Shown: positions 59,945 through 64,000 of the stretch, in pieces | How positions within the stretch are numbered: the stretch's first letter is position 1 | Layout of the letters: each line of letters begins with the position of its first letter | Assembly (NCBI GenBank): GCA_964036045.1 | Contig: OZ038382.1 | Location: 145,092,961-145,156,960 of the forward strand | Direction: 5' to 3' | DNA from: Eutreptiella sp. 'Long Island Sound 2002' | Taxonomy: Eukaryota; Euglenozoa; Euglenophyceae; Eutreptiales; Eutreptiaceae | Length of the DNA stretch: 64,000 nucleotides | The notes under the pieces: generated by a model | The model's database searches: none | What the model was told of the DNA's origin: nothing | The model's input: only the letters and a program-made list of their open reading frames with translations | Translations under genes and position numbers: made by a program

Positions 59945-60430
59945 GTGGCATGTCCGGGAAAAGGAGCCCAATGTGGCCCCTGTCCGACGCAGCTTGCTCT
60001 GCCCTCATGCGCGCAATGAGTACGGACAACGCCAACCCGAACATCGTGTAGACAAACTCGTCCACCTGCTCCGGGTCAACACCTTCCGTGGCCCAAGAGG
60101 GAATCAGACAAGCATGCTGCAGGCAAGCTGGCGAGTTATCGACTACCGTTCTCAGAGCAGGTAGGTTGCCCGTGGCCTCCTGCAGCCATGGGAGCCATGC
60201 GCCCCTTTTGGCCGTCCAGCATGCGCAGTGCCAGAGGATGTGCTGCTCATCCTCAGTCACTTGAGCCACGCGGTACGGACAGTTCAGGGTAGGCCTCATG
60301 TGCTGCTTGCCCGCCCAAGAAGCAATCCATGTGGCCCCTGTGAGCAGGCCCCACGACCAGGGCGGGGACGCACGTACCCGTGGCAGGGACTTGTCGGTCC
60401 ACTGCCGCGGCCGTGCCGCGGGCCACAACT
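59945..60430 (-). pseudogene. LINE zinc-knuckle segment, inverted
   Basis: The minus-strand frame reads GLLTGATWIASWAGKQHMRP, TLNCPYRVAQVTEDEQHILW, HCACWTAKRGAWLPWLQEAT and VDEFVYTMFGLALSVLIARM. The C...ED.QHILWHC block is the CCHC-like element that follows the thumb in many LINEs. RT before it and C-terminal part after it both read on the plus strand, so this segment is flipped. Confidence 0.6.
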
Positions 60431-60485
60431 ACGGTTGGCACCAGGTTTACCCCATAGATGTAAGTGGGGCCGGCAGCTGGCTGCA

Positions 60486-61421
60486 GACCTCGTCTCATGG
60501 GCTTCCATGCTGCGTTGGCGCGAAGGGGAGGTAACGTATGCGGAGCGCGCAATGGATTTTGAGGCCACCTCGGGTCGGGCACTGCCTGGGCGCCCGGAGC
60601 ACGCACTGCGGATGACTGTGCTTCCACTACAGGAGCGAGCAGTGGTCCTACGGCAGGCGGCCCGGGCGCTCCAGCAGCACCTGCTGGTGGGCCACCTCCT
60701 GCCTGCGGAGGAGTCCCCCAGGTGCCACTCCCTAATTGCATTAGGGGGTGGCACGTGCCTTGGGCTGAAGGGACGCCCCTACTTTGCCGCCCGCGGCGAG
60801 ATGGTGAGAATGCTTGAGGGCTTGGCGGCGCACTGTGTCACGCAGTGGCAGCAACGGCTAAGCAGACTCCTACATGTGGCACCAATGGCTGATTTTTTAG
60901 GAGGATTCTTCCCCCTAGCACCAGCAGGCAGGGCGCCCTTGTGGCCGTACCAGCGGGCGAAAGCCGCGCTGCCCGCTGGCGCGGCCGGCAGAACAGTCCG
61001 CCGGCTCGGGAGCGGCGCAGCCAGCGGCCGCACAGGGGGTCCCCTCCTCTCGGCGCGGGCTAGGCAAGGGACGTGGCTCCACAGGAGGGCTCTGCCCCAC
61101 ACATGGGGCGCTGACATGCGAGCGCTGCCGGGCAACGGGCCAGGGAGTTGCCAACTGCTGCCGGAACGGACACACAAGCCAACCCAGGGCAACAGGAGCG
61201 CCAACGGGCTGGGGATCGTACGTCACGTGACCGGGCATGCGGAGGCTGCCGCAGGCGGAGCGGGTCTCCGCGGCCACAGGCATGCATGGTTGGTTGGCTG
61301 CAGCGGCCGAGTAAGCCGGGGGACTAGGATGCGCCGTCGGCCCCTTCGCCGGTGGCCCAGGAGCGAGACAACCGGGAAGCGAGCGTCGGCGGGGGGGCCC
61401 GCAGACAGGGCCCAGCGCTAG
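60486..61421 (+). pseudogene. LINE C-terminal region
   Basis: WASMLRWREGEVTYAERAMD, FEATSGRALPGRPEHALRMT, VLRQAARALQQHLLVGHLLP, GRPYFAARGEMVRMLEGLAA and LLHVAPMADFLGGFFPLAPA. The frame stays open to 61419, but the Arg/Gly/Ala-rich end may be compositional. It pairs with the fragments at 44167 and 54728. Confidence 0.6.
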
Positions 61422-62190
61422 CAGAAGCGCCACAAGGCAGCCAACGACGCGGAGCGGGGGTCACAGCCAAAGGATCTCGCCCCCCCCCCCCTTATTGGCC
61501 AACCTGCTCCCTGAGCGGGAGCCGAGGAGCGGCCTCCCTGCTCCCTCTCCCGACTTTCTTCCCCCGTTCCAGGAGGGTGCGGCAGCGGACCCCGCCCCCA
61601 ACCCGCCGCCGCCGCCGCCGGCCGGGCGCCGGCAGAGGGAGAGGCGGCCACAATGGTGCCGCAGCCGCCACCAGAATCGGAGCGTCCACCCCAGGGAGGG
61701 GGCAGAGGCCAGGAGGGCAGCCAGTCGGCAGCCCCGCAAGGGAGGGGGGGGGGCAGGGGGATTTTAGCCAACCCCCGGCACACCGCCATCCCACGGTCGC
61801 GGGCAAGCGACCGGTGCAAGCCGAGTCGCCAGGGCTCTGCACCCCAAGCAAGCCCAAGAGGGGTCGGGGGGCTACAGGGGCCGGCACAGCAAGCAGGGCA
61901 CCAGCACCAGGACGCCATCGCCCAGCCGCAGCACGCGTCCTTTTCACTCTGGGCTTCACCATATCGGCAGCTGTGATGCCGCCAGGGGATGCGGGGAAGG
62001 GGAGAGCGTCTGCGCCCCCGAGAGGATCGGAGACCCCGGGGAAGGGGCACGGAAAAGCCCACAGCGAAGACACTTGAGCCCTTGGCGCGGGTCCTTCTCG
62101 CGCGCCGTGTACACTAAGGGTGAGGCTTGGGGGGCGGCACAGTGGCTCTGCCAGTTCCTGCTCCTGCGCTGCCCCTGGTCGCACAGGTTG
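61422..62190. other. GC-rich 3' flank of the LINE
   Basis: Long frames on both strands are Pro/Arg/Gly-rich and compositional. No domain. Confidence 0.4.
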
Positions 62191-62194
62191 CAGT

Positions 62195-62380
62195 ACCTAA
62201 ATAGGCTGACCTGTCTTTCCGCAACTTTTAGAACCATGGAATTTGGCAGTTGGTTTTTCTGGTAGTCCATGAGTATGAGGTTTTTTCTGTGATTTGGGGT
62301 TGGGGATGCCATTGCCTTGCCTTCCCTCTCTGACAAATCCCTTGTCAGAGCAACACTAGGTGTTGTTTCGATCACATTTT
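62195..62380. repeat. Dispersed repeat, relative of 54590-54715
   Basis: AAATAGGCTGACCTGTCTTT, CCGCAACTTTTAGA, then TTGTCAGAGCAACACTAGGT and GTTGTTTCGATCAC, the two halves of the 54.6-kb block in swapped order. Confidence 0.5.
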
Positions 62381-63395
62381 CTCTGTGCACAACAGCCTGC
62401 GTTTGACACCCAAGCTTGAATTGAATTTCTTCTGGATTCCTGAGATGCTGAATTTGACCCACTTACCTGAGATGACGACGGATATTATCGTCAACACAGG
62501 TTCTTCTGCACGCTTTCATCGGGATGATTTCAAGGCCATGGAGGCACCCGGGGATAGGTGGAACCCTGGTGGGATTTGGACAGGGTGCCAGGGCATATGG
62601 TGGTGCCTGGAGCAACAGGCGGTGGCACTACAGGGCTTTTAGACCAAGGTCTTTTGCCTGAGGCTTGCCCTTGCCTCTTTTTGTTCACCGTCCGGATCCA
62701 AAATGTGGCAGGAAAGATTGCACGAATGAAGACTACACAGTAGTTCGCATGTTGTCTTGAAGCAGAGAATTGCGACAATGAATGGGACCATTCAGGCAAT
62801 GATGTACAGACGTTGTAGCCAGGCCCAAAGCAGGATTAGGGGCTGGGATGGAAAACAGGGGACGCCTGCCTGCACCCTTCCAAAACATGAAAGCTGCGTA
62901 GGGTCGTTTCCCGGATGGCTCTTGAAGAAGTTTTGGTCTCCAGTGCTTTTGCTTCTGCGGTGTAATTGCGGTTTCCATCCATTCCTGTGTAGGGCGTTTT
63001 TCCTCCACCAAACCTTCACGATTTTCTGTGTGTGTCACCTATGAGGCAGTGACAATGAAATGGTGCAACCGCTGTTGAAGTGTGCCATGTCAAGTTCCAG
63101 AACCACCCAACCGCACTACAGTAAACATTTGTTAGTAAGCAAGTGAAAATCTGCGGTAGTTTCCTGAAATTCAGGTTGTGCAGCCTTCTTAGGATGTAGG
63201 TTTTTTTTAGTGCATTGAGTCCTGTAGCCTTCAAGAATTTTCTGCTTTCTTGGGCCACAGCAGCCCATTTTGTTTCTCCGACGTGGTTTCGTTTTTGCGC
63301 GTATTTACTGCATGCAGCAACAACGTGGGCTCAAAGCCTAAAATGTCTTTTTGCAATGCTGGACACGGGAATCTTCCTTTTTTGACCATTTGTCT
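62381..63395. other. No supported gene
   Basis: Short frames only; one (SARFHRDDFKAMEAPGDRWN near 62510) is protein-like but isolated. Confidence 0.35.
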
Positions 63396-63628
63396 TTCTT
63401 CATGGAGGACGACAGTGAGCTATCTGCAGTGCACGCCACGTGCAGGCAGCACACTGAGAGCCCCATTGGCACTCTGCAGTTTTTCAGGGTTCTTGAGGGA
63501 GCAAGTCAGCCAGGGGTATCATTTTACGGATGGGAACAGGCATGTGGCGAGGGCCAGACATATCAGAGGCTTGGTTCACCAAAGAGCAGGTGGTCAGAGA
63601 GCCAGGCTTGGAGGCCTGATGCTATGCA
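63396..63628 (+). CDS. Possible exon, unknown
   Basis: The frame reads FFMEDDSELSAVHATCRQHT, GTLQFFRVLEGASQPGVSFY and GWEQACGEGQTYQRLGSPKS, ending at GATGCAG|GTGTGG (63628). ATG 63402 could be a start. The intron start GTGTGGGGCTGTGG is nearly the same as that at 27936. Unsupported otherwise. Confidence 0.25.
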
Positions 63629-63689
63629 GGTGTGGGGCTGTGGAGCAGGGATGGCAATAAGAATCGCGTCAGCCAAGGGTTGGGGGGTG

Positions 63690-63835
63690 GAGGGGGGGGT
63701 TGGCTATCCATGGACATGTCCATGGGTAGATTTCCATGGTTGGCTGTCACCGTGTGGACATGGATGCTGTGGATGACATGGACAGGACATGGACGGGACA
63801 TGGACGACCTACCCATGGACGGGACAGGGAGGGGG
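63690..63835. repeat. ACATGGAC minisatellite
   Basis: Repeats of GACATGGACAGGACATGGAC and CCATGGACATGTCCATGG type, low complexity. Confidence 0.8.
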
Positions 63836-64000
63836 GGGTCACCGAGGGGGACCAATCCCCCCCCCGCCCCGTCTTATTGCCATCACTGCTGTGGAGGTGT
63901 AGGGCTGTGGTATCAAGTGCCATTGGCTGCCCAACCAAGGGAGAGGGGTGGCCGCACATTTGCACACCCACAGGGCATTGGAACTACAAAGTCATGAATG

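Noticed and set aside
61418-62184. Long minus-strand ORFs in the GC-rich flank
   Set aside because: Pro/Gly/Arg-rich on all frames, no motif; compositional.

Overview
The window is nuclear DNA of a eukaryote. It shows GT-AG introns that join exons in phase, long C/G homopolymer and CA tracts, several classes of eukaryotic transposable element and no bacterial-style operons. The mix (a DIRS-like tyrosine-recombinase retrotransposon, LINEs with AP-endonuclease, RT and RNase H pieces, and TIR transposons with CACTGAGCGCTC arrays) would suit a unicellular green alga. That assignment is inference; no ribosomal or organellar marker is present.

0-9.2 kb: decayed transposon ORFs (zinc-finger ORF near 2.1-2.5 kb, unknown ORF at 3.4-4.2 kb, minus-strand transposase-like remnant at 5.8-6.6 kb) and one well-bounded 857-bp non-autonomous element (4823-5679) with 37-bp TIRs and a 5-bp target duplication.

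9.2-21.9 kb: the centrepiece, a nested structure. The outer element is bounded by inverted arms (9215-9583 and 21570-21897) and carries minus-strand genes for a putative DDE transposase (16525-18273) and a frameshifted 2-oxoglutarate/Fe(II) dioxygenase-like protein (19851-21480). A complete 6.9-kb DIRS-like retrotransposon (9605-16512) is inserted 12 bp past the transposase stop codon. It has textbook split direct repeats (A1 - ORFs - B1A2 - B2), the gene order Gag, tyrosine recombinase, RT/RNase H, and a fourth unknown ORF. Three copies of one RNA hairpin with a co-varying outer stem sit before Gag, after RT and after ORF4. Gag and recombinase share one frame, separated only by a UGA-C stop.

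22-42 kb: a 1.4-kb degenerate tandem repeat (23.5-25.0 kb), then a host-like region with two plus-strand, multi-exon genes deduced from phase-matched splice sites: a coiled-coil protein (about 27.8-36.2 kb) and a second unrecognised protein (38.1-39.7 kb).

42-49 kb: a 0.4-kb inverted-repeat element and broken LINE material, including two diverged copies of a basic Ser-rich tail, an RNase H domain and an RT thumb/zinc knuckle. 49-54 kb: short exons or fragments (a type II membrane exon with a GDS motif, a small signal-anchored ORF, a PIP-box-like exon) and a minus-strand tRNA-derived SINE head.

54-62 kb: a large, broken LINE whose 5' part (AP endonuclease side) is inverted relative to the RT, and whose zinc-knuckle segment is also inverted. 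62-64 kb: repeats and a possible exon.
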